A stretch of 17,969 nucleotides of DNA from DAIMFL01 sp964372215 (GCA_964372215.1 CAYJQC010000057.1:1-17969); one strand, 5' to 3'; numbered from the stretch's first letter, positions 9,089 through 15,590 are shown. Notes: generated from the letters alone by a model not told the origin. Program-made: numbers and translations.

Positions 9089-9298
9089 ATGGCGACCGGT
9101 ACCGTGAAGTGGTTCAACCAGACCAAAGGCTTCGGATTCATCAGCCCGGACGGCGGCAGCAAGGATGTGTTCGTGCACATCTCCGCCGTCGGCCGGGCCG
9201 GCCTGCAGACCCTTGCCGAAGGCCAGAAAGTCAAGTTCGAGATCGAGAGCGGCCGCGACGGCCGCGAGTCTGCGGAGAGCCTCGTCATCGTCGAGTAG
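9089..9298 (+). CDS. cspA: Cold-shock protein (CspA family)
   Basis: A 69-residue single cold-shock domain: MATGTVKWFNQTKGFGFISP carries the RNP1 motif (KGFGFI) and DVFVHIS is RNP2. The usual acidic/glycine-rich strands and ESLVIVE end follow. It binds single-stranded RNA/DNA and acts as an RNA chaperone in the cytoplasm. The ATG at 9089 is preceded by AGGAGA about 7 nt upstream; the longer open frame from 9035 is rejected because the family starts exactly at MATGTVKWFN. It is monocistronic, with its own promoter, long leader and terminator. Which csp paralogue it is, and whether it is cold-induced, cannot be decided. Confidence 0.96.
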   Translation: MATGTVKWFNQTKGFGFISPDGGSKDVFVHISAVGRAGLQTLAEGQKVKFEIESGRDGRESAESLVIVE

Positions 9299-9320
9299 GC
9301 TAGCCTGCTCGACACGACTG

Positions 9321-9363
9321 CGGGGCCCGCATCCCTGGCCGGATGCGGGCCCCGTGTCTTTCC
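9321..9363 (+). terminator. Rho-independent terminator after the cold-shock gene
   Basis: CGGGGCCCGCATCC (9321-9334) and GGATGCGGGCCCCG (9341-9354) form a perfect 14-bp stem with a 6-nt loop, followed by a T-rich stretch (TGTCTTT). It starts 22 nt after the cspA stop. Confidence 0.9.
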
Positions 9364-9403
9364 AGGGACCGACAAGGTCCCGGGCGAACTGCGCAGGGCG
9401 CCG

Positions 9404-10132
9404 CTACTCCGATTCGCCGGGCAGGCTGAGGTCGCCCGACGCAACGTCGAACACGTCGGCGACGCAGAGCAACGGATCATGCATGCTCGCATTCACCCGC
9501 AAGGCCGCGGTCACTCCGTCATAGCTGATGCCGCGCTGGCCACCGACCGCCGCCAGGGGTACGCGCAACTCGACTCGCGCCCCGTCGATCGCCGGCGCGA
9601 AGCCCGGGCTGTCGATCAGGATCGGCAGTCCCGGCCAGGTCTTCGGCAGCACCGGCGTCGCGCCTTCGGGGATGTCGCGCACCTTGAGGGCGCCCGGTCC
9701 GCAAGCCTCGTCGGGAACCAGCACCACCCAATGGCTGTGCCACAGCGCGCCGTCATTGCCGCGATCGCCGTCGCCGCTTTCATCTTCCAGCGGGGTATCG
9801 TCGAAATCGGGATGAGCCGTGGCGGCGAGAGCGAGGATGCCCTGCCCCGACTCGAAGCCGGCCGTGGCGGAGTCCATGCTGGTCGGCCAGACATAGGAAT
9901 ATACCGTGCTGCCGGCGACCTGGCCGCTGGGGGTCGGCAGCAGGGAGCCCGCGTCGCTCGCGACGTCCATGCGAAACACCAGCGCGTCGCCATCGACGGC
10001 GACCTCGGTATGAACGATGTCGAAGGCGGCAAGCTCGGCGTTGCCGCCCGGCGAGGCGATGTCGTGGGCCTGGGCCGAAACGGCGGCGAGGCAGGTTGCG
10101 GCGAACAGGCTGGCAGGACGCAGGAGTGACAT
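9404..10132 (-). CDS. Secreted/periplasmic protein of unknown function
   Basis: A 242-residue protein with a clear signal peptide (MSLLRPASLFAATCLAAVSAQA, cleavage likely before HDIASPGG). I do not recognise the family. The mature part looks beta-rich (AAFDIVHTEVAVDGDALVFR; ARVELRVPLAAVGG). It has an acidic, possibly cation-binding stretch (DDTPLEDESGDGDRGNDG), followed by LWHSHWVVLVPDEACG. There are only two mature cysteines (in DEACG and PLLCVAD), a possible disulfide pair. No membrane anchor or lipobox is seen after the signal. It is divergent from a MarR-type regulator, with two matching putative operators between them, so control by that regulator is likely. A TTGCAA (10201-10206), 17 nt, TAAGAA arrangement on the minus strand could be its promoter. 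Confidence 0.8.
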   Translation of the reverse strand: MSLLRPASLFAATCLAAVSAQAHDIASPGGNAELAAFDIVHTEVAVDGDALVFRMDVASDAGSLLPTPSGQVAGSTVYSYVWPTSMDSATAGFESGQGILALAATAHPDFDDTPLEDESGDGDRGNDGALWHSHWVVLVPDEACGPGALKVRDIPEGATPVLPKTWPGLPILIDSPGFAPAIDGARVELRVPLAAVGGQRGISYDGVTAALRVNASMHDPLLCVADVFDVASGDLSLPGESE

Positions 10133-10158
10133 GTTGAACCTTCCCGTCTGAACATTTA

Positions 10159-10172
10159 GTAGCGACTCGATA
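10159..10172. promoter_or_regulatory. Putative MarR operator, copy 1
   Basis: GTAGCGACTCGATA here is the exact reverse complement of the copy at 10213-10226. The inner 13 bp are themselves an imperfect palindrome (10 of 13 positions symmetrical), as expected for a dimeric winged-helix regulator. It lies about 27 nt upstream of the secreted-protein start, downstream of that gene's candidate -10. Confidence 0.7.
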
Positions 10173-10212
10173 CTTGATTCTTAGCCTGCGAGGCGGCGCC
10201 TTGCAAGTTAAA

Positions 10213-10226
10213 TATCGAGTCGCTAC
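10213..10226. promoter_or_regulatory. Putative MarR operator, copy 2
   Basis: TATCGAGTCGCTAC is a perfect inverted copy of 10159-10172. The two copies are 54 bp apart, close to five helical turns. This copy ends 8 nt before the MarR ATG, in the position of its ribosome binding site, so binding would also block expression of the regulator. Confidence 0.7.
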
Positions 10227-10234
10227 CTTCAGGC

Positions 10235-10834
10235 ATGATCAATGGCCCTGCCGACCCCGCGGCTCGGATTGCCGACCTCATCGACCGGCTCGGCCGCTAC
10301 CTGCGCGGCCACGAGCATGGCGGCGGGCTGAACCCGGCCCAGTGGGAGGCCTTGCGCTACCTCGCCCGCGCCAACCGCTACTCGCGCAACCCGTCGGCGC
10401 TGACCGCGTTTCTCGGCAGCACCAAGGGCACCGTCTCGCAGACGCTGATCGCGCTCGAATCAAAGGGCCTGATCGAACGCGCCCTCGAGCCCGGCGACCG
10501 GCGCCAGTTGCGACTTTCCGTCACTGCCGCCGGTACCAGGCTGCTGGCCGACGACCCGCTCGGAATGTTTTCCGCGGCCGCCGCGGCGATCAGCGGCGCG
10601 GCGCAGCGGCAGACGGCGGAGGCGCTGGAGGACTTGTTGCGGACTCTGCAGCTCCGGCACGGGCGCAAGACCTTCGGCGTATGCCGGGGCTGCCGCTTTC
10701 TGCAGCGCGACAGTGCCGCCGCCGAGCCCGGCGGGCCGCATCGCTGCGGCCTCACCGGCGAGCCCTTGTCGTGGGCCGATACCACGCAGATCTGTGCCGA
10801 GGAGCAGCCGGCCGCCGTCGCACGCGTCACATGA
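10235..10834 (+). CDS. MarR-family regulator with four-cysteine C-terminal domain
   Basis: A 199-residue cytoplasmic transcription factor. Residues 30-105 form a MarR winged helix: a recognition-helix region SALTAFLGSTKGTVSQTLIA, then ALESKGLIERAL and the wing EPGDRRQLRLSVTAAG. It is longer than the usual 140-150 residues because of an added C-terminal segment (about 145-190) with C150, C153, C171 and C187 (VCRGCRF, HRCGL, QICAE). This CxxC-x17-C-x15-C pattern could bind zinc or an iron-sulfur cluster; sequence cannot choose between them. The ATG at 10235 has little Shine-Dalgarno and lies just behind a 14-bp operator copy. The gene is divergent from a secreted protein and likely autoregulated. 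Its 3' end overlaps the convergent arsP by 8 nt. Confidence 0.85.
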   Translation: MINGPADPAARIADLIDRLGRYLRGHEHGGGLNPAQWEALRYLARANRYSRNPSALTAFLGSTKGTVSQTLIALESKGLIERALEPGDRRQLRLSVTAAGTRLLADDPLGMFSAAAAAISGAAQRQTAEALEDLLRTLQLRHGRKTFGVCRGCRFLQRDSAAAEPGGPHRCGLTGEPLSWADTTQICAEEQPAAVARVT

Positions 10835-11891
10835 CGCCCAGCGCCAGCTGATAGACATAGCCGACGCCCACCGAGCCGGCGAAGGCGAGCGCCAGGTACC
10901 AGGCGAACACCGGGCGGCGCACCAGCGCGAAGACGGCCGCCGCCGCCGGGATGCTGGTGACGCTGCCCGCCACCACGAAGCCGAGTGCCGCGCCGGGCGC
11001 CATGCCGAGATCCATCAGCCCGCCGATCAGCGGGATCGCGGCATAGCCGTTGAGATAGGCCGGCACGCCGACCGCCACGGCGAGCGGCACCGCCGTCCAG
11101 GCGTTGCCCGCGCCCAGCCAGAGGGCGATCTGGTCGGCCGGCACATAGGCCACCATCAGGCTCTCCAGCAGGAAGGCGAGCGCCAGCCAGCGCAGCAGGA
11201 ACCAGCCGATCCCGCCCGCCTCGGCCGCGAACTCCCGCCGCCGCGCGTCCTCGCGCCAGAAGGCCCAGACCGGGCGCTCGGCGGCGACGGCAGACTTCGC
11301 GCCGCAACCGCCGCAGCCCGAGACGCGTTGCAGCGGCGACGCGAAGCCGCCATTGCGGGTCAGCATCTGGGTCGCGAACCCGCCGCCGAGACCGAGGGCG
11401 ATCGCCGCGGCGGTCTTGACCAGGGCGAAATCGAGACTGATCCCCGCCGCGGTCAGCACGAACATTTCGGGATCCATGATCGGCGAGGCAAGCCAGAACG
11501 CCATCACCGGCGCCAGGGGCACGCCGCCGGCCAGCAGCCCGGCGATCAGCGGCACCACTCCGCAGGAGCAGAACGGCGACAGCGCGCCGAACAGCGCGGC
11601 GAGCAGGATGGCCCGGGACTCGCGGCCGGCGAAGGCGAGCGCCACGGTCCGGTCGAAGCCACTGGCCTTCAACGCCGCCGCCAGCACGGCGGAGAGCAGC
11701 AGGAACGGCGCGATCCCGAGCAGCGAGTCCGCCGCGAAGCGCAGGCTTGGCCCCGCCTGGCCGGGCAGGAACATCCAAAGGCCGATCAGCAGGCCGACCC
11801 CCGCGATCAGCACACGGTCCGCGGCGAGGCCGCGAACAACGCGCCAGGCAGGCTCGAAGCGGCCGGGTCGATCCAGAAGCTCGAAGTTCAC
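10827..11891 (-). CDS. arsP: ArsP-type permease (organoarsenical efflux; PF03773 family)
   Basis: A 354-residue inner-membrane protein with about eight helices. The family hallmark FGALSPFCSCGVVPL (C108, C110) is followed by AFWLASPIMDPEMF, and a second half holds VPAYLNGYAAIPL and GSVTSIPAAAAV. A cytoplasmic loop has SGCGGCG (C193, C196), a possible metal/thiol site. ArsP exports trivalent methylated and aromatic arsenicals; relatives (SO_0444 type) handle Cu/Zn, so context matters. Here arsR1 lies upstream and arsI, arsC and acr3 are nearby, favouring ArsP. The start is GTG at 11891 with AGGAG about 7 nt upstream (within 11897-11903). It is 56 nt downstream of arsR1, with its own near-perfect copy of the arsR1 promoter element and a TATAAT hexamer (11923-11928). 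Confidence 0.87.
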   Translation of the reverse strand: MNFELLDRPGRFEPAWRVVRGLAADRVLIAGVGLLIGLWMFLPGQAGPSLRFAADSLLGIAPFLLLSAVLAAALKASGFDRTVALAFAGRESRAILLAALFGALSPFCSCGVVPLIAGLLAGGVPLAPVMAFWLASPIMDPEMFVLTAAGISLDFALVKTAAAIALGLGGGFATQMLTRNGGFASPLQRVSGCGGCGAKSAVAAERPVWAFWREDARRREFAAEAGGIGWFLLRWLALAFLLESLMVAYVPADQIALWLGAGNAWTAVPLAVAVGVPAYLNGYAAIPLIGGLMDLGMAPGAALGFVVAGSVTSIPAAAAVFALVRRPVFAWYLALAFAGSVGVGYVYQLALGVM

Positions 11892-11901
11892 GGCAACTCT
11901 C

Positions 11902-11926
11902 CTATATTTCTAGTTCAATCGAATTA
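11902..11926 (-). promoter_or_regulatory. Putative ArsR operator/promoter element upstream of arsP
   Basis: A 25-bp AT-rich element (minus strand: AATTCGATT ... CTAGAAATATAG) that is 23/25 identical, without gaps and in the same orientation, to 12313-12337 upstream of arsR1. It covers positions -11 to -35 relative to the arsP GTG and adjoins a TATAAT hexamer. A second regulated promoter inside the arsR1-arsP unit is the natural reading. Confidence 0.7.
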
Positions 11927-11947
11927 TATGAACAAAAAAGGGGACGG

Positions 11948-12277
11948 TTACTGGCCAGCGCGACGCTTGCCGGCGGGGCGCCGGACGGCGCCGACGCCGC
12001 CGCAGCACTCGGCCTGCAGGAAGTCGATCACGCGCTCGAGCTGGTCATGGCGCGGCCGGCAGATCAGGGTGCGGCCCTGGCGCTCCTGGGTGACCAGCCC
12101 GGCCCAGACCAGCCGCGAGACGTGGTGCGACAGGGTCGAGCCGGGGATCTCGAGGTGATCCTGGATCTCCCCGACCGGCAGGCCGTCGGGTCCGGCGCGC
12201 ACCAGCAACCGGAAGATCTCCAGCCGGGTGGTGTTGCCGAGTTCGGCCAGCATGCGGGCGGCGGCTTCGCTTTCCAT
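11948..12277 (-). CDS. arsR: ArsR-family metalloregulator 1 (vicinal-Cys type)
   Basis: A 109-residue winged-helix repressor. It begins with AELGNTTRLEIFRLLVRAGP, followed by the recognition region STLSHHVSRLVWAGLVTQER and the wing (RQGRTLICRPRH). Cysteines are C73 and the vicinal pair C91-C92 near the C-terminus (LQAECCGG). The CC pair matches the position used by the Acidithiobacillus-type ArsR, but the third C-terminal cysteine of that type is missing; ArsR2 in this island has it. As I recall, MAs(III)-selective ArsR proteins such as that of Shewanella putrefaciens rely on only a vicinal pair, which would fit its place upstream of arsP. It has a 25-bp operator copy about 36 nt upstream. 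The start is ATG at 12277; no clear Shine-Dalgarno is visible. Confidence 0.9.
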   Translation of the reverse strand: MESEAAARMLAELGNTTRLEIFRLLVRAGPDGLPVGEIQDHLEIPGSTLSHHVSRLVWAGLVTQERQGRTLICRPRHDQLERVIDFLQAECCGGVGAVRRPAGKRRAGQ

Positions 12278-12312
12278 CGCGCCAGACTGGAACGGTCGCG
12301 GCGGCGAGTCAA

Positions 12313-12337
12313 CTATATTTCTAGGTTAATCGAATTA
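12313..12337 (-). promoter_or_regulatory. Putative ArsR operator/promoter element upstream of arsR1
   Basis: The second copy of the 25-bp element (23/25 identical to 11902-11926). On the minus strand it begins TAATTCGATTAACC and contains the short dyad TTAAT-TCG-ATTAA. It lies 36 nt upstream of the arsR1 ATG and in the region shared with the divergent thioesterase gene. Confidence 0.7.
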
Positions 12338-12464
12338 ATGTGCCCGCCGGTCGGAATACCGGGGGAGTCGCGAAGTCGCGCGGCGATGCCGGACGATGAT
12401 CGCCTCGGATCGATTCTATCCGGAGCGATCATGGTCTAGTCTGGCGTCCCTCGCCCCACCCGAA

Positions 12465-12920
12465 ATGCCGGTCATGCACAGCAGAAGCGCCTCATCCGAC
12501 AAGCCCGCGCCGCCGCCGCTCGACGCCTATCCGCTGCGCACCACGGACGTGCTGCGCTATGCCGATACCGATCGCCAGGGCCATGTGAACAACGCCGTCT
12601 TCGCCACCTTCTGCGAAAGCGGGCGGGCGATGTTTCTCTACGATCCCGAGCGGCCGCTGATGCCGGATGGCGCGGCCTTCGTGATCGCCCGGCTGGTGGT
12701 CGATTTCCGCGCCGAGATCAACTGGCCCGGCCGGGTCGAGATCGGCACCCGCGTCACCACCATCGGCCGCAGCTCGTTCGGCCTGGCCCAGGGCATCTTC
12801 CAGCGGCAGCTCTGCGCGGCCACCGCCGAGACGGTCATCGTCCTGATGGACGAGGCGACACGCAAGTCGCGGCCGCTGCCGGACGAAACCCGGCGCGCCC
12901 TCGAAGGGGTTTGCCGATAG
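12465..12920 (+). CDS. Acyl-CoA thioesterase, hotdog fold (FadM/YbgC, 4-hydroxybenzoyl-CoA thioesterase-like)
   Basis: About 151 residues with the family signature RYADTDRQGHVNNAVFATFC, giving the catalytic acidic residue and HVNN, followed by VVDFRAEINWPGRVEIGTRV and a terminal VIVLMDEATRKSRPLP strand. Such enzymes hydrolyse acyl- or aryl-CoA thioesters in the cytoplasm; the substrate cannot be told. The start is uncertain: ATG at 12465 or 12474 is chosen because homology begins near YPLRTTDVLRYAD, and the in-frame ATG at 12396 adds a non-conserved stretch. The gene lies inside the ars island on the opposite strand, divergent from arsR1 and convergent with acr3 (15-nt gap). A role in arsenic metabolism is not indicated by the protein itself. 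Confidence 0.85.
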   Translation: MPVMHSRSASSDKPAPPPLDAYPLRTTDVLRYADTDRQGHVNNAVFATFCESGRAMFLYDPERPLMPDGAAFVIARLVVDFRAEINWPGRVEIGTRVTTIGRSSFGLAQGIFQRQLCAATAETVIVLMDEATRKSRPLPDETRRALEGVCR

Positions 12921-12935
12921 ACGGCGGCGCGCTCG

Positions 12936-14003
12936 TCAGGCCGGGAACCAGGCCCGCGTGCGGTTGGCGAAGGCGACCAGGGACAGCATGACGGGAACCT
13001 CGACCAGCACGCCGACCACGGTGGCGAGCGCCGCCCCGGAGTCGAGGCCGAACAGGCTGATGGCGACCGCGACCGCGAGCTCGAAGAAGTTGGAGGTGCC
13101 GATCAGCGCCGCCGGCGCGGCGACCGCGAACGGCACGCGCCACGCCCGGGCCCAGAGATAGCCGATGGCGAAGATGCCATAGGATTGCACGATCAGGGGG
13201 ATGGCGATCAGCAGGATCACCAGCGGCTGCGCCACGATGGTGCCGCCCTGGAAGCCGAACAGCAGCACCACGGTGGCGAGCAGTCCGATCACCGCGAACG
13301 GCTTGAAGCGCGCGGTCAGGGCATCGAGCTTGGCCGGGCCGCCGGTCGCCAGCATTCGGCGGCGGGTGACATAGCCGGCAGCGAGGGGAATCACGACGTA
13401 GAGCAGCACCGAGAGCAGCAGCGTCTGCCAGGGCACGACGATGTCGGTGACGCCGAGCAGCAGTGCCACGATCGGCGCGAAGGCGAACACCATGATCAGG
13501 TCGTTCACCGACACCTGGACCAGGGTGTAGGTGGCGTCGCCCCGGGTGAGCTGGCTCCACACGAACACCATGGCGGTGCAGGGCGCCGCGCCCAGCAGGA
13601 TCATGCCGGCGATGTACTGGGTCGCGTCGCGGGGGTCGACCAGATCGCGGAACAGCAGCTCGAAGAACAGCAGGCCGAGGCCGGCCATGGTGAACGGCTT
13701 GATCAGCCAGTTGACCGCCAGGGTGATGACCAGGCCCTTCGGCCGCTCGCCGATATGGCTGAGCGCCGCGAAATCGACCTGCACCATCATGGGATAGATC
13801 ATCACCCAGATCAGCACGGCGACCACCAGATTGACCCTGGCGACCTCCGCCTGCGCGAGCAGGCTGAAGACCCCTGGAAAGGCGAGGCCGAGGCCGATTC
13901 CGACGGCGATGCAGAGCGCCACCCAGAGCGACAGGTAGCGCTCGAACAAGCCCATCGGGCTTCCGGCCGCCGCGCGCCCGGTGACGTCGCACTGGATGGA
14001 CAT
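12936..14003 (-). CDS. acr3: Arsenite efflux permease, ACR3 family
   Basis: A 355-residue inner-membrane protein with about ten helices. It contains the ACR3 hallmarks: IWVMIYPMMVQVDF, WLIKPFTMAGLGLLFF, GAAPCTAMVFVWS (the conserved transport cysteine), DATYTLVQVSVNDLIM, ALIGTSNFFELAVAVAI, and GVLVEVPVML with its conserved glutamate. It exports As(III), and possibly Sb(III), using the proton motive force. It is the last gene of the arsI-arsR2-arsC-acr3 run. Its ATG is 1 nt after the arsC stop (TGACATG), so the two are translationally coupled. It is not the unrelated ArsB antiporter, although databases sometimes name it arsB. Confidence 0.95.
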   Translation of the reverse strand: MSIQCDVTGRAAAGSPMGLFERYLSLWVALCIAVGIGLGLAFPGVFSLLAQAEVARVNLVVAVLIWVMIYPMMVQVDFAALSHIGERPKGLVITLAVNWLIKPFTMAGLGLLFFELLFRDLVDPRDATQYIAGMILLGAAPCTAMVFVWSQLTRGDATYTLVQVSVNDLIMVFAFAPIVALLLGVTDIVVPWQTLLLSVLLYVVIPLAAGYVTRRRMLATGGPAKLDALTARFKPFAVIGLLATVVLLFGFQGGTIVAQPLVILLIAIPLIVQSYGIFAIGYLWARAWRVPFAVAAPAALIGTSNFFELAVAVAISLFGLDSGAALATVVGVLVEVPVMLSLVAFANRTRAWFPA

Positions 14004-14004
14004 G

Positions 14005-14544
14005 TCAGGCGCTCTTGTCGGCGAGCACCGCTTCGCCGCGGCTGCCGAGCTTCTCTACCTCGTGCTGGATGGCGAGGCGCGAGAGCCGGGCGAGCGGCAG
14101 GGCGCTGAAGATCTTGATGCGGGTTTCAATCTGCCGGAACACATCGGCGAACAGCGCGCGCTTCTCCGCCTCCGGCCCGATGAAGGCGGCCGGATCGGGG
14201 AAGCCCCAATGGGCCGTGATCGGCTGTCCCGGCCAAACCGGGCAGACCTCGCCGGCGGCGTTGTCGCAGACGGTAAAGACGAAATCGAGCGGCGGCGCAC
14301 CGGGGGCGGCGAACTCGTCCCAGCTCTTGCTGCGCAGGCTCGAGGTCGGCAGCTTCAGTTTCTCCAACAGGTCGATCGTGTAGGGGTTGACCCGTCCGGC
14401 CGGATGGCTGCCGGCGCTGTGCGCCTTGAAGCGACCCCCGCCCCAGTGATCGAGCAGCGCCTCCGCCATCAAGCTGCGCGCCGCATTGCCGGTGCACAGG
14501 AACAGCGCGCTCATGACCTTCGATCCGCCCTGCCCGTCCGTCAT
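14005..14544 (-). CDS. arsC: Arsenate reductase ArsC (low-molecular-weight phosphatase type)
   Basis: A 179-residue cytoplasmic enzyme that reduces As(V) to As(III). The catalytic P-loop is FLCTGNAARSLMAEALL (CX5R). The later pair of cysteines is in FTVCDNAAGEVCPVWPG, giving the redox relay typical of the LMW-PTPase class rather than the E. coli R773 ArsC fold. HWGFPDPAAF carries the conserved acid. The start is placed at ATG 14544 (MTDGQGGSK) because GGAGGG lies 5 nt upstream. ATG 14514 (MSALFLCTGN) is also feasible; the longer frame to 14640 would overlap arsR2. It is 43 nt after arsR2 and directly abuts acr3. Confidence 0.93.
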   Translation of the reverse strand: MTDGQGGSKVMSALFLCTGNAARSLMAEALLDHWGGGRFKAHSAGSHPAGRVNPYTIDLLEKLKLPTSSLRSKSWDEFAAPGAPPLDFVFTVCDNAAGEVCPVWPGQPITAHWGFPDPAAFIGPEAEKRALFADVFRQIETRIKIFSALPLARLSRLAIQHEVEKLGSRGEAVLADKSA

Positions 14545-14587
14545 CGCAGCCCTCCGAATCGGCGCGGTCTCCCCCGCCATGTGCCGG

Positions 14588-14968
14588 TCATCCCAGCTTC
14601 GCCGGTGCGCGCCGGCGCACCGGACCGCAGGCCGTCGCATCGCCGGCGCGTCGCGGCTCGACGGACGGCAGGCAGAGTTCCGGCCGCCCCTGGCAGCAAT
14701 CCTGGATCAGGAAGTCGAGCAGCTCGCGCATCCCGGCGTAGTTCGCGCCGTAGATGATCGACCGTCCGGCGCGGCGCGAGACGACGAGGCCGGCGGCGCT
14801 GAGCTGGCCGAGGTGAAACGACAGCGTCGGCGCCGGGATGCCGAGCTCCTCGGCGATGGCGCCGGCGGCCAGCCCGTCCGGCCCCTGGCGCACCAGCAGG
14901 CGGAACACCACGAGCCGCGTCTCCTGCGCCAGCGCCGCCAGGGCATCGATCGCGCTGTTCGCTTTCAT
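14588..14968 (-). CDS. arsR: ArsR-family metalloregulator 2 (three-Cys C-terminal type)
   Basis: A 126-residue winged-helix repressor. It opens IDALAALAQETRLVVFRLLV, has the recognition helix PAPTLSFHLGQLSAAGLVVS and the wing RRAGRSIIYGANY. The arsenic site is probably C91-C92 plus C99 (IQDCCQGRPELC), closely resembling the C-terminal cysteine triad described for Acidithiobacillus ferrooxidans ArsR (about C95, C96, C102), which responds to As(III) and also methylarsenite. An extra C113 lies in the tail. It is a different lineage from ArsR1. It precedes arsC and acr3 and presumably controls them. An AATTCGATGG sequence 13-22 nt upstream of its ATG resembles the core of the arsP and arsR1 elements. 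Confidence 0.93.
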   Translation of the reverse strand: MKANSAIDALAALAQETRLVVFRLLVRQGPDGLAAGAIAEELGIPAPTLSFHLGQLSAAGLVVSRRAGRSIIYGANYAGMRELLDFLIQDCCQGRPELCLPSVEPRRAGDATACGPVRRRAPAKLG

Positions 14969-14970
14969 CC

Positions 14971-14990
14971 CGTTGCAACCATCGAATTGT
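14971..14990 (-). promoter_or_regulatory. Possible ArsR binding site upstream of arsR2
   Basis: On the minus strand the stretch contains CAATTCGATGGTTGCAACG, with a weak CAAC...GTTG dyad. It shares AATTCGAT with the two 25-bp elements upstream of arsP and arsR1. It lies just ahead of the arsR2 ATG. The similarity is short, so confidence is modest. Confidence 0.4.
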
Positions 14991-15063
14991 TGGCGGGCAG
15001 ACTAGCGCCGGTCCGTGACATCAATGTGACGGCGCTCGGTCTGTGATCGCTTCGGCCGGTGCG

Positions 15064-15543
15064 CTAGCAGCAGGCGCTGCCGGTCGCGGCCGGCGCCGGC
15101 TCGGCGGACTTTGCCGGCGCGCAGCAGCCGCCGGCAGCGGCGGCCGGCAGGGCCGCGGTGTCGATGTCGGCGCCATAGGTGGTGATCGCGCCGTGGGTGA
15201 CGAAGCTCTCCCACGCGATGCCCGAGGGATCGGTCGCCCAGGCCTTGTCGGAGCGGGCGTAGCAGCACTGCGCCTGGGTCTGCTCGAACACCGCCTCGCC
15301 GGCGGCGTTCAGGCGGCCGGCGATTTCCGCCAGCTCAGTTTCGGTTTCGGTCTGGATCCCGAGATGGTCGAGGCCGGGCTTCCGCCCGCGCGCGGCGATC
15401 GCGAAATTGACCCGGGGATCGTCGAGCATCCACTTGGCGTAGTCGTCCTTGCGCACGCTCGGCTCGGCGCCGAACAGCGTGGCGTAGAAGGCGATCGAGC
15501 GGCCGAGGTCGTCGACCGAGACGTTGACATGCAGTCGCTTCAT
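15064..15543 (-). CDS. arsI: ArsI C-As lyase (organoarsenical-demethylating dioxygenase; glyoxalase/VOC fold)
   Basis: A 159-residue protein of the vicinal-oxygen-chelate fold, often annotated CadI. It starts MKRLHVNVSVDDLGRSIAFY. The expected Fe(II) ligands are H5, H60 (GLDHLGIQ) and E112 (WESF). The arsenic-binding vicinal cysteines are C93-C94 (AQCCYARSDKAW). This is the set described for Bacillus ArsI (H5, H62, E115, C96-C97) with a small offset. The enzyme cleaves the C-As bond of trivalent methyl- or aromatic arsenicals to give As(III). A low-complexity Ala/Pro tail holds two further CC pairs (C140-C141, C158-C159). The ATG at 15543 has GGAG about 8 nt upstream. It is the first gene of the arsI-arsR2-arsC-acr3 run, about 95 nt before arsR2. 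Confidence 0.9.
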   Translation of the reverse strand: MKRLHVNVSVDDLGRSIAFYATLFGAEPSVRKDDYAKWMLDDPRVNFAIAARGRKPGLDHLGIQTETETELAEIAGRLNAAGEAVFEQTQAQCCYARSDKAWATDPSGIAWESFVTHGAITTYGADIDTAALPAAAAGGCCAPAKSAEPAPAATGSACC

Positions 15544-15590
15544 GACACGCGCTCCATGACCTGGGCCCTGGTCGGCAGGGCAATGGTCAA

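Noticed and set aside
11934..11939. T6 run after the arsR1 stop as part of an intrinsic terminator
   Set aside because: No stable GC stem precedes it on the minus strand; it may simply be part of the AT-rich arsP promoter.
15004..15036. Hairpin AGCGCCG...CGGCGCT between arsI and arsR2 as a terminator
   Set aside because: The loop is 19 nt and no T-run follows on the minus strand; too weak to call.
15064..15543. Annotation of the VOC protein as CadI or a generic glyoxalase
   Set aside because: The vicinal cysteines, the H/H/E ligand set and the ars neighbours match ArsI; generic glyoxalases lack the CC pair.
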